Positions 54,120 to 63,404 of a stretch of 64,000 nt of DNA are shown in pieces. Position 1 is the first letter of the stretch. Every line of letters begins with the position of its first letter. The notes below the pieces were generated by a model. That model was not told where the DNA came from and searched no databases. It saw only the letters and a program-made list of their open reading frames with translations. The DNA lies in assembly GCA_964035545.1 (NCBI GenBank), contig OZ037768.1, forward strand, positions 7,307,241 through 7,371,240. Reading direction: 5' to 3'. The stretch comes from Bugula neritina (Eukaryota > Bryozoa > Gymnolaemata > Cheilostomatida > Bugulidae). The translations under genes and the position numbers were made by a program.

Positions 54120-55275
54120 TTAAAATATTGTTACAATATATCTCAATATATAATCAGTGAAAAGAAATTCAATACTATCTCTGCCACTATTAAACACAAA
54201 ATGTATAAAAGCGAGTTGTTAATACACAACATCTATATATTACAATCTATCTCAATATATACTCAATGAAAAGAAATTCAATACTAGCACTGCTACTATT
54301 GAATGTATAAAAGCGAGTTGTTAATATACAACATCTATATATTACAATCTATCTCAATATATACTCAGTGAAAAGAAATTCAATACTAGCACCGCTACTA
54401 TTGAATGTATAAAAGCGAGTTAATATACAACATCTATATATTACAATCTATCTCAATATATACTCAATGAAAAGAAATTCAATACTATCTCTGCCACTAT
54501 TAAACCTAAAATGTATAAAAACGAGTTGTTAATATACAATATCTATATACTTCAATCTATCTCAATATATACTCGATGAAAAGAAATTCAATACTATCTC
54601 TGCCACTATTAAACCCAAAATGTATAAAAGCGAGTTGTTAATATACAATATCTATATACTTCAATCTATTTCAATATATACTCGATGAAAAGAAATTCAA
54701 TACTATCTCTGCCACTATTAAACACAAAATGTATAAAAGCGAGTTGTTAATATACAATATCTATATACTTCAATCTATCTCAATATATACTCGATGAAAA
54801 GAAATTCAATACTATCTCTGCCACTATTAAACACAAAATGTATAAAAGCGAGTTGTTAATATACAATATCTATATACTTCAATCTATTTCAATCTATTTC
54901 AATATATCTTAATATATACTCGATGAAAAGAAATTCAATACTATCTCTGCCACTATTAAACACAAAATGTATAAAAGCGAGTTGTTAATATACAATATCT
55001 ATATACTTCAATCTATTTCAATATATACTCGATGAAAAGAAACTCAATACTATCTCTGCCACTATTAAACACAAAATGTATAAAAGCGAGTTGTTAATAT
55101 ACAATATCTATATACTTCAATCTATCTCAATATATACTCGATGCAAAGAAATTCAATACTATCTCTGCCACTATTAAACACAAAATGTATAAAAGCGAGT
55201 TGTTAATATACAATATCTATATACTTCAATCTATTTCAATCTATTTCAATATATCTTAATATATACTCGATGAAA
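54120..55275. repeat. Array of 102-129-bp units, each with a TATAAAA box
   Basis: About ten and a half units of ctcgatgaaaagaaattcaa, tactatctctgccactatta, aacacaaaatgtataaaagc, gagttgttaatatacaatat and tcaatctatctcaatatat. TATAAAA recurs at 54204, 54306, 54408, 54514, 54623, 54732, 54841, 54970, 55079 and 55188. The left copies lack small blocks, and two copies carry an extra tcaatctatt. The array ends just before the first exon of the polymerase gene, so the last TATA box is 108 bp upstream of its proposed ATG. Each unit also contains a 21-codon ATG frame. Confidence 0.95.
55188..55194 (+). promoter_or_regulatory. Last TATA box before the polymerase gene
   Basis: TATAAAA in the tenth repeat unit, followed by gcgagttgtt. 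It is the closest copy to the proposed first polymerase exon at 55296. Confidence 0.5.
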
Positions 55276-55295
55276 AAGTTTAAAACACTGTTCTT

Positions 55296-58200
55296 ATGGC
55301 TCTGATGAAGAGTGTAGTAAACCTGACAATTCTATCTGATAATGCCACTATATGTCAAGTATATACATTTATGAGTGTATCTATTTACATATTATTAAAC
55401 AATATCTCTATTTGAAGTAATTTTCTTTGATCCTTGCATCTCTATCAAGGTGGTTAAAAGAATAATTTATACTTCAATGTTTTAGAGAAATTCAAGTGCC
55501 ACATATGTGGAAAAAGTTATAACCACAGGCAAAGTTTGAGCAGGCACCAAAGTATCCACAAAAAAAGATGTGATCAATGTAAACGGTTGTATGCACCGTG
55601 GAAAACAAATCACCGATGTCATAACACGGTAATTTATCTACTGAGTGATACGATACGATATGAATATGATCATACTACATATACTATCACAACAAATTCA
55701 AAGCTAACTAATCAATGGTAATCTTGGTAAATTTTAGAATACAAACTCAAACGGAGCAGAGAGAAGGTCAAACAAAAAGCCTCAAACCACATTCAGTGAT
55801 GATATTGAACGCTATCAGTACAAAGGCATTTACGAAGAGGAAACAAATGCTCTATTGAGAAAAAACTGGTCAGCTATAAGAACGTACAACAGAAAAGGGA
55901 AATATTGTAGTGTCTACAATCGATTGATAAAAGACAATGACATTATTTCAACTTTAAACAATAAAGAAGTGAAATTAATATTTCATGAACAAACATTGAA
56001 ATTCAAATGCAATGCTTCAATTGGTTTTATCCTTTTGAATCAAAATGAGGAAAAGTTGAGATACTTTCATGCTAGCATGGGTGTTGATAAACTTTTTGCC
56101 TCGCCAAAGCTAATAGAGAATTTACAAGATTTCAATCAACTTGTGAAAGAAATGACAGAAAAAGATTTCATAGAGAAAGCAACTCAAAACAGGCCAAACA
56201 CTTCGTGGAGTGTTCACAAAATAACAAATATTACATTGTATGTATTTCCTATACCAGATCACAATATCGGATGCCCTATATCTCCATCTGAGAGAACAAA
56301 ACAAAACAAAGCAATTATAACAGCTAGCACTGATACAACTGGAAGACTGTATGAAGACAACTTATGTCTATTTAGAGCTCTAGCTTACTCAAAGGGACAG
56401 CAGAGTACTTTAACACAGTCTACGAAACATTATTATGAAATGTACTTGAATGGTATGAACAAACTGAATCAAGATTTTACAGGAGTGCCTTTATCAGACC
56501 TCAGATTTGCCGAGCGAAAACTGAACTGTTCTATTAATGTGTACACCTTGGAATACAATACAGGGAAAGAAGCTAATGCAAAGCTTATGTACAGAGCCAC
56601 TACCAATTACAAACACAAACTAAACTTACATCTAGAGGAATCACATTTCAGTTGGATAAAAAACATCTCTCTTTACACAAAGTCATACAAATGTACATTT
56701 TGTAACAAGCTAATGAAATCAGTCAGAGCGTTGAATAGTCATAACACAGTATGTACAGCTGGTGAAACAAACCTTGTGTATCCCTACGGGGTGTATACTC
56801 CGTCTCGATCTATTTTCGAAAAGCTTGAAGATGTTCACATCACAGTTGATGAAAATAGACGACATTATCCGTACTTTGCTGTGTTTGATTGCGAAACGAT
56901 GATGTCTTCGATTGGTTTACCTGCAAACACAAATACAATACACTATGAAAACAAACACAAGTTGGCTTGTATAAGTTTATGCTCAAACGTATCTGGCTAT
57001 ACACAACCAGTGAATTTCATGAATTCTGGAAATGAATACGAGCTGGTTGTGAAAATGATGGATTTCCTTACAAAGCTGTCTGAAGTATGCTACCAGAGAT
57101 TGCTTGTTAGATACAATGATGTGTTTAAACAACTACGTGAAAAAGCTGACGAGTGTATCAAGAAAGAAATTGAAGCTAGTTGTAATAACAAAGCAGTGAA
57201 CAATGTCAAAAAAAAGTTTGAATCACTAGAAAGTCAACTCCACTGTTATTTGAAAGACTTGATGGTCTTGTCTTTCAACGGCGCTGTCTATGACATCCCA
57301 TTGATTCGACAACATATGCTACGGTATCTATTAGAACAAAACCAAAAAGTTTTGTTTACAGCTAAAAAAGGAAACAAATACATGTGTATTCAAACGGAAA
57401 AATTAAGATTTCTAGACGTGCTCAATTTCCTTGCTCCAGGGTTTTCGTACTCTGATTATCTAAAAGCTATGGGAGTTGAAGGGGAAAAATTCTTCTGGCC
57501 TTATGACATATTCACATCTATGGAAGTGCTAGACAGAACAGAGTTCCCCGCTCATGAAGAGTTTTACAGTAAACTGAAAGGTAAAAACATATCCGTTCAG
57601 GAGTATGAAAAATGCAAAGAAATATGGGTGCAGAAAGGAATGAAAACATTAAAAGACTTACTAGAGTACTACAATAACGAAGATGTCAGACACTTTATAC
57701 CAGCATTAGAAAAGCAAAATGAATTTTACAAATCATGCAATCTTGATTTCAAGTCAGCTATATCTATACCAGGACTAGCGATTCAATATTTATTTCAATT
57801 AAAAGACCCAGAAGCGCCAATCTTTCTGTTTGGTGATAAGTTTAAAGACATTCACCAACTTATCAAATCAAACATTAGAGGTGGTTTATCAATTGTGTTC
57901 TCAAGGTATCAAGAAGCTGGCGCAACAAAGATTAAACCTGAATACTTTGGTGATCAAGCCAAAACTACACAAACATGTGTAGGGTATGATGCGACAAGTT
58001 TATATTTGAGTTGCCTAGTGAAAGATATGCCCACAGGAGCCTTTGTAAGAAGGCGGAGAGAAAATAGCTTTAGAATAGAAAAAAGCTACTATTCGGGTGA
58101 AAAAGCTACAGTATGGCTAAAATACATGTCAAAGCTGCTCGGAGTCAAAATTCAACACAAGTTTAATAGCACCGAACGTCGAATAGGTGGACGAAACATA

Positions 58201-59888
58201 CCAGTCGATGGATACGCTCTGGCGAGTGATGGTAGTGAACTAGTGTTCAACTACTCAGGATGCTGGTTTCACGGACATCTATGCGACTATTGTCCAAATG
58301 GAAAGTTTAATAACAAAGAAAAAGATTTACAAAATCAAATAGACACATACAATACGCTGAAATATTTCCAAGATTTGGGTTACAGAGTCTACCATACTTG
58401 GGAGTGTGAATTTGATAATTTGAAAAAGGAAAACAGTGATGTCAGTGAGTTCTGCTCAAATCTGGACTTCATTGTTGATTCAAGATACGTAATATCAGAA
58501 AGCAAAATACTAGAAGAAATCAAAAATGGTTCAATGTTTGGAATGGCTGAAGTTGATATAGAAACACCTGAAGACTTGAAAACAATATTTGCTGAATATC
58601 AACCTATACAAAAAAATGTACTGATATCAAGGGATGACATAGGCCCACACATGAAACAATTTGCAGAACGAAATGGTTTACTAAAAAAGCCATCACGTAC
58701 TTTAATCAGTAGCTATTTCGGGAACAAAATCCTTTTGTCCACCCCGCTACTGCAATGGTACCTACAACACGGCTTAGTGGTTACAAAAGTATATCAAGTA
58801 ATTCAATACAAGCCATCAAAATGCTTCAAGCTGTTTGGTGAAAAGGTAATGGAGGCTAGGAGAGCTGGTGACCTCGATTCCTCAAAGAAGATTATATCGG
58901 ATTCATGCAAACTAATAGGTATTTAGTAAATATTGACATGTTTAAACATAGCACTTATTCAATGGTTATTAATATGCAAATCACTTAAGCATCTAGCAAG
59001 AGCGATAACTTTTGCATTGAATAATTACTCAATATATTTCAAAATAATCCACTTCGCTATATTTCAGGAAACTCTGCGTATGGCCGAACACTAGTCAACC
59101 TGGAGAGTCACACTGATATCATATATTGTGATGCTGAAGAGACAAACATCTCAAGACTGGTAAACAATCCTAGATTTAACAGCTTACAAGAAATTGATTC
59201 TCAACTAGTTGAAATTGAATCACGAAAAGCTAAGATTAGACTCAATGTACCAGTACAAATTGGCTTTCAAGTATTAGAGTATGCAAAGCTAGCCATGTTG
59301 AAATTCTATTACGATTTCTTGTTAAAGTTTCTATCTCTAGACAGTTTTGCTTTGATTCAAATGGACACTGACTCAATGTATTTAGCTCTAAGTGAAAAAA
59401 CTTTGTACCTAGCGGTCAAAAGTGATATGAGAAATGAATTTGAACAAGAACACACTAGTTGGATGTGTAGAGAATATTGCGATGAACACAAGTCACAATA
59501 TTTTCAATGTATGTTTAACGGGCAAACCTGGAATCCATTAGACTGTTGTAAAGCTAGTGCCAAGTTCCACAAAAGATCTTTGGGGTTGTTTCACTGCGAA
59601 AATGTCTCCCGAGGTGTTGTAGCGCTTTGCTCCAAATGTTACTATTGTTTCGGAGAAGAACCTAAATACAGTTCAAAAGGTGTCAGTAAATTGCACAACA
59701 ACTATACCGAAAAAGATTACTTCGATGTATTGATAAATCAGAAAATTGCTTACGGTACGAACAAGGGTTTTCGAGTAAAAGGTGAAGAAATATTCACGTA
59801 CGTTCAAAATCGAAAAGCTTTAAATTATTTTTACGGAAAGAGAATTGTGTCACAAGATCACGTGACAACCAAACCTACTTTACTGTAA
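55296..59888 (+). CDS. Polinton protein-primed family B DNA polymerase with N-terminal zinc finger
   Basis: Replicates the element from protein-capped ends. Exons: 55296-55311 (tentative), 55486-55628, 55738-58918, 59068-59888; phases fit and total 1386 aa. Exon 2 encodes a classic C2H2 finger (C-x2-C-x12-H-x3-H) followed by a second CxxC...HxCH knuckle. The exonuclease domain has ExoI FDCE near 437, ExoII FNGAVYD near 567 and ExoIII YNNED near 697. Polymerase motif A is YDATSLYL near 804, with MPTG after it. Motif B (KLIGNSAYG, near 1111-1119) is rebuilt exactly across the last intron, which supports that junction. Motif C is MDTDSMYL, with aspartates near 1213 and 1215. A Cys-rich region and SSKGVSK follow. 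No catalytic residue is missing. The short first exon is the weakest part. The main exon is open for 3.2 kb. Confidence 0.93.
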
Positions 59889-59969
59889 AAAAACTGTGTT
59901 CAGTTAGCGCGTTCAGTTAATTGGTATTTCACTGTCCGGTTGATAGGTCGCATCAATCAATATTCTACG

Positions 59970-60368
59970 ATGGAAAATTTATACCTATTACAGAAAAACG
60001 CTTATAATTATATATGGTACAAGCTTTCGAAAATGAGTAGACAACATTACGTTAACTGTTGTATAACGCAAACCGTTTTGGACATGTACAATAAACATCA
60101 AAATTGGAGTGAGGAAGAAATAAATGAATTGGTCGAACTAGCCGAGGATATGTACGAGACTAACGGTTACGTTCAGTTTTGTAAAGTGGCAAAAGATTTG
60201 ACTGATCCAAATATCTCAGCTATTCGCTTAGAAACAATATTTTTCTTGTGCGTGCAAATTTGCAAAATGTATATCGAGGCTGGAGAACACTTCGCAGTGA
60301 AATATTTTATTCAACAGATCCAATGGAACTTGGGAATAGCTCTCGAGAAACAAAACAATGTACAATAG
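59970..60368 (+). CDS. 132-aa all-helical protein, possibly Bcl-2-like
   Basis: Start chosen at the first ATG (59970); an upstream in-frame TTG is unlikely. No signal peptide, membrane segment or catalytic motif. The chain reads as a bundle of helices. YNYIWYKLSK near residue 12 resembles the BH4 segment of Bcl-2 proteins (family YIHYKLSQRGY). ELVELAEDMYE has a BH3-like L-x3-A-x-D pattern. ISAIRLETIFFL followed by CKMYIEAGE sits where BH1 and the central hydrophobic helix would be, and IQQIQWNLGIAL where BH2 would be. The signature glycines and tryptophan of BH1 are not conserved, so this is a hypothesis. Adenoviruses, relatives of Polintons, encode a Bcl-2-like protein, which makes the idea reasonable. 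It lies 81 bp after the polymerase stop. Confidence 0.6.
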   Translation: MENLYLLQKNAYNYIWYKLSKMSRQHYVNCCITQTVLDMYNKHQNWSEEEINELVELAEDMYETNGYVQFCKVAKDLTDPNISAIRLETIFFLCVQICKMYIEAGEHFAVKYFIQQIQWNLGIALEKQNNVQ

Positions 60369-60395
60369 TTTATTTTGTATATAATTGTGTATATT

Positions 60396-60464
60396 TGCCT
60401 AAACTTGCCTAAACATGCCTAAACATGCCTGAACTTGCCTAAACATGCCTGAACTTGCCTAAAT
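60396..60464. repeat. 10-bp tandem repeat between two Polinton genes
   Basis: Seven copies of tgcctaaact/tgcctaaaca/tgcctgaact, ending just before a tttatact stretch and the ATPase ATG at 60481. Confidence 0.9.
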
Positions 60465-60480
60465 CTATTTATACTTTTTT

Positions 60481-61206
60481 ATGCCTATTAATATTTTTGT
60501 ACATTACTTGATACAATTATTTGGGAATAAACTCTCGGAATATACAGTTAACATCATGAGCTTACCTTTCTACCATACATTTTCAGCGATTGTAGCTGGT
60601 CCTTCAAGGGCTGGTAAAACTCAGTGGGTAAGGAAATTGATTACCAACAGTCATACAATGATATCACCTCCACCTGAAAAAATAATATATTGTTATAGTG
60701 AGTGGCAGCCACTGTTTAGTTCATACAACAACGTTGAGTTTCATCAAGGTGTTATCGATATACAAGAATTAAACAAAAATATAAAAAACTTGATAATATT
60801 TGATGATTTAATGAGTGAAATAGATCAGAATATTGAAAACATATTTACTAAGCACAGTCACCATCGCAACATAAGCGTAATATTTATAACACAGAATCTG
60901 TTTCAAGACAACTCTCACATGAGAACAATGTCTCGAAGCGCTTCTTATGTTGTTGTATTTAAAAACTCTAGAGACGTGAACCAGATATCCTATTTGGCAA
61001 GACAAATGTTTCCTAAAAACCAGAGTAATTTTGTTGTTGAAGCGTTTCGAGACGCCACTTCTGTCCCCTTTGGGTACTTGGTTATAGACTACAGGCAAGA
61101 GACAGAAGACTATTTGCGCATTAGAACAGGTGTATTTCCGGGTGAGAAAACCTATATCTATTTGTCAAACAGAAACGCTACTTCATTACAAAGAAATGCA
61201 GCTTGA
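60481..61206 (+). CDS. Polinton FtsK/HerA-type genome-packaging ATPase
   Basis: Pumps double-stranded DNA into capsids in viruses of this lineage (A32-like family). Residues 38-48 carry the Walker A loop (VAGPSRAGKTQ, with K46 and T47). LIIFDDLM (D108, D109) is Walker B, and ISVIFITQNLF is the following strand with the conserved TQN motif. At 241 aa, the length is normal for the family. The ATG at 60481 is open; the internal ATG at 60556 (MSLPFYH) gives a start closer to the usual short N-terminus and may be the real one. The gene is followed after 14 bp by the next frame, so the downstream genes form a tightly packed cluster. Confidence 0.9.
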   Translation: MPINIFVHYLIQLFGNKLSEYTVNIMSLPFYHTFSAIVAGPSRAGKTQWVRKLITNSHTMISPPPEKIIYCYSEWQPLFSSYNNVEFHQGVIDIQELNKNIKNLIIFDDLMSEIDQNIENIFTKHSHHRNISVIFITQNLFQDNSHMRTMSRSASYVVVFKNSRDVNQISYLARQMFPKNQSNFVVEAFRDATSVPFGYLVIDYRQETEDYLRIRTGVFPGEKTYIYLSNRNATSLQRNAA

Positions 61207-61220
61207 AGCTAACATAAATC

Positions 61221-61571
61221 ATGACCGCTAGAATTAAAAAACACGCCAAGACTCTAAGTTATTTAGCTGAATGTGACAAACACAACTGTAAAGCAATCAT
61301 CAACGCAGCGGGTAGTGAACTGTTGAACTGTTTCTCAGATATTTGCTACAACGTATTAAAAGGCAAGGTGTCATTGTCACCTACTGAAGAAAACAACTTA
61401 CGTAAATACAAAAATATTTTAAGAAAGATTGCTGATAAAAAGAGTACACTGAAAACTAAAAAAACACTGGTACAGAAAGGAGGGTTTCTCTCGGCTCTTT
61501 TAGGACCACTAATAGGAAGTGTTCTAGCACCACTAGCGAAAGGAATATTCAGCGGTTTTAGAAAAAGATGA
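61221..61571 (+). CDS. Small basic Polinton protein, adenovirus core/minor-capsid peptide-like
   Basis: 116 aa, strongly basic. Residues 1-80 are helical and lysine-rich with four cysteines. Then comes LVQKGGFLSALLGPLIGS and a C-terminal hydrophobic/glycine stretch ending FSGFRKR. The Lys-Gly-Gly site before a hydrophobic amphipathic tail resembles the processing sites of adenain-type proteases in adenovirus core and internal capsid proteins. Proteins of this shape, with a KGGFL motif, are common in Polintons. I infer a virion-internal role: DNA condensation or membrane lysis. It overlaps the next gene by 4 bp (ATGA). Confidence 0.75.
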   Translation: MTARIKKHAKTLSYLAECDKHNCKAIINAAGSELLNCFSDICYNVLKGKVSLSPTEENNLRKYKNILRKIADKKSTLKTKKTLVQKGGFLSALLGPLIGSVLAPLAKGIFSGFRKR

Positions 61572-62293
61572 ATTCGCAAAGCGCTAGAAAATTCTTATTA
61601 GTGGATGCCGCGGATCTAAAACACAACTCATTTGTAAATGCTGATGTCAGCAAAAATAATGATTATCAACAAGTCGAGAGAAACAAACCTTTGATTACTA
61701 AAGAACTATTTGCCGTAGATAAGCTAATGAGTGAAATCTTAAATGACAACACGCTATCAGAAAATGAGAAAGTAACTGCTTATAACAACGCGTTGACTAA
61801 TTATCAAGAGTTAAAAACTACTACTTATAAGAAAATATCTAGCACAAGGTTGCCTACTTTATCAAAGAATAGTGAACCACAACTAAAAGAAACAGAAAGT
61901 CTTACATCTTATAACCCACTACTAGCTATCCCTCAAAGATTTAAAACAAAGGCGAGTCAACTTTGGGATATACTGAAAAAAGATGGTAAAGTTTCTGTAA
62001 ATGATGCGGGGCAGGTAACTATTAACGGCAACCAACTACGCGGAAGCAATTTATCTGATCTATTAAATCTTGCGGTTAATAGTCAACTGAAAGGTAAAAC
62101 ATTGGAAGGGTGGAAAGAATTTAGACAAGTATTAATTGATTACAATGTACCCAAACTACTCATTAATCAAAACGTTATCGAAGAGAAATCTAAAAGTAGA
62201 AGAGAGTCTAGTAAATTGTCATCAGGCGAGTGGGATCCATACGATGGCAAGGCGAAAACGAAAAAAGCAAAATCCAGACTCCAGCTATACTGA
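61568..62293 (+). CDS. Polinton structural-type protein, 241 aa
   Basis: The start ATG overlaps the stop of the preceding gene. Residues 1-130 are helical, charged and probably partly coiled. Residues 131-200 form the most family-like part: LWDILKKDGKVSVNDAGQVT, NGNQLRGSNLSDLL, then GWKEFRQVL and NVPKLLIN. This pattern recurs in Polinton proteins encoded next to the integrase and penton-like genes, whose exact role is not assigned; a core or minor capsid function is inferred. The tail is very basic (KSRRES, KAKTKKAKSRLQLY), suggesting DNA binding. Its last 50 bases overlap the integrase gene in another frame. Confidence 0.75.
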   Translation: MNSQSARKFLLVDAADLKHNSFVNADVSKNNDYQQVERNKPLITKELFAVDKLMSEILNDNTLSENEKVTAYNNALTNYQELKTTTYKKISSTRLPTLSKNSEPQLKETESLTSYNPLLAIPQRFKTKASQLWDILKKDGKVSVNDAGQVTINGNQLRGSNLSDLLNLAVNSQLKGKTLEGWKEFRQVLIDYNVPKLLINQNVIEEKSKSRRESSKLSSGEWDPYDGKAKTKKAKSRLQLY

Positions 62294-63371
62294 TAAACTA
62301 ATTCGAGACACCTATTTCAATATTTCTAAACCAGCCGGATTTGGTAGTAAAGCAAAGTTATACAAATCATTAAAAGGCAAAGTAAGCAAGGGTGCAATTG
62401 ATAGATGGCTTGAAAAAACAGACAGCTATAACCTACATAAACCTTTGCGAAAAAACTTTCCCAGACGAAAGTATATTGTATCAGGTATTAATGCCATGTG
62501 GCAAATTGATTTAACAGATCTCCAACAGTTTTCATCCGAAAATAATGGATTCAAGTATATACTATTAAGCATTGACACATTCAGTCGTAAAGCCTACGGT
62601 GTACCACTCAAAACTAAATCTGGTTTAGAAGTGAGTAGAGCTATGAGGGAGATTATAGAAAACGAAAACAACAACACTCCACCAGAAATGATTTTATCAG
62701 ATAGAGGCAAAGAATTCTTTAACCCTCAATTTAAAGCATTAATGAAAGAATATAACATAAACCACTTTTCATCCAACAATCAAGAAATTAAAGCATCCAT
62801 GGTTGAAAGACTGCAAAGAACACTAAAGGCTAAATTGTTTAAATATTTTACTCATCAAAACAGTCACAGATATCTTGACATTCTCAATGATCTAATATCA
62901 TCATACAATAACTCGAAACACTCGGCTCATAACTCAACACCTAATGATGTGACAGTTAACAATCAAGAAGAAATTTGGCATAGACTATACACAGATAGTC
63001 AGAGTGGTCAAACTAACAAACTAAAATACAATGTTGGAGATCTCGTTAGAATATCGAAATATAGTACAGTATTTAAAAAAGGATACCTTCCTTCTTGGAG
63101 CGAAGAAATCTTTACCATAGCGAAAATCCACACTACTAATCCTCCAGTGTATTCTCTCGCGGATGACAGCGGTGATCAGCTAGAAGGAACATGGTATGAA
63201 CCGGAATTACAGAAAGTAAACACCAAGAGCAACACCTATAAAATAGAGTCAATTGTTGGTCAGCGTACTGTGAATGGTAAAAAACAATTTCTTGTAAGGT
63301 GGGCTGGATATCCGCCAAGTTTTGACTTGTATGTTGATAAAAGAGATGTAATTTTTAACTATAAGAATTAG
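62244..63371 (+). CDS. Polinton integrase (DDE, retroviral-like) with C-terminal chromodomain
   Basis: Cuts and joins element ends to host DNA. 375 aa from the ATG at 62244 (MARRKRKK); an open frame extends upstream to 62136 but overlaps the preceding gene. Residues 10-70 form the N-terminal helical region. The catalytic core is complete: D89 (MWQIDLTDL), D153 (LSDRGKEF) and E188 (MVERLQRTLK), 34 residues between the last two. Residues 290-325 form a small SH3-like domain (YNVGDLVRISK). Residues 331-371 are a chromodomain (YKIESIVGQR, FLVRWAGYPP), which in related integrases can bind methylated histones and guide insertion. AATAAA at 63374 follows the stop. All catalytic residues are intact. 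Confidence 0.95.
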   Translation: MARRKRKKQNPDSSYTDKLIRDTYFNISKPAGFGSKAKLYKSLKGKVSKGAIDRWLEKTDSYNLHKPLRKNFPRRKYIVSGINAMWQIDLTDLQQFSSENNGFKYILLSIDTFSRKAYGVPLKTKSGLEVSRAMREIIENENNNTPPEMILSDRGKEFFNPQFKALMKEYNINHFSSNNQEIKASMVERLQRTLKAKLFKYFTHQNSHRYLDILNDLISSYNNSKHSAHNSTPNDVTVNNQEEIWHRLYTDSQSGQTNKLKYNVGDLVRISKYSTVFKKGYLPSWSEEIFTIAKIHTTNPPVYSLADDSGDQLEGTWYEPELQKVNTKSNTYKIESIVGQRTVNGKKQFLVRWAGYPPSFDLYVDKRDVIFNYKN

Positions 63372-63373
63372 AT

Positions 63374-63379
63374 AATAAA
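63374..63379 (+). terminator. Poly(A) signal after the integrase
   Basis: AATAAA begins 3 bp after the integrase stop and 31 bp before the next ATG. It may end the upstream transcript. Confidence 0.45.
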
Positions 63380-63404
63380 CTTATATGTTGTCACTCTTAC
63401 AAAG

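Noticed and set aside
60808-61579. Minus-strand frames opposite the ATPase and the small basic protein
   Set aside because: Shadows of the well-supported + strand genes.
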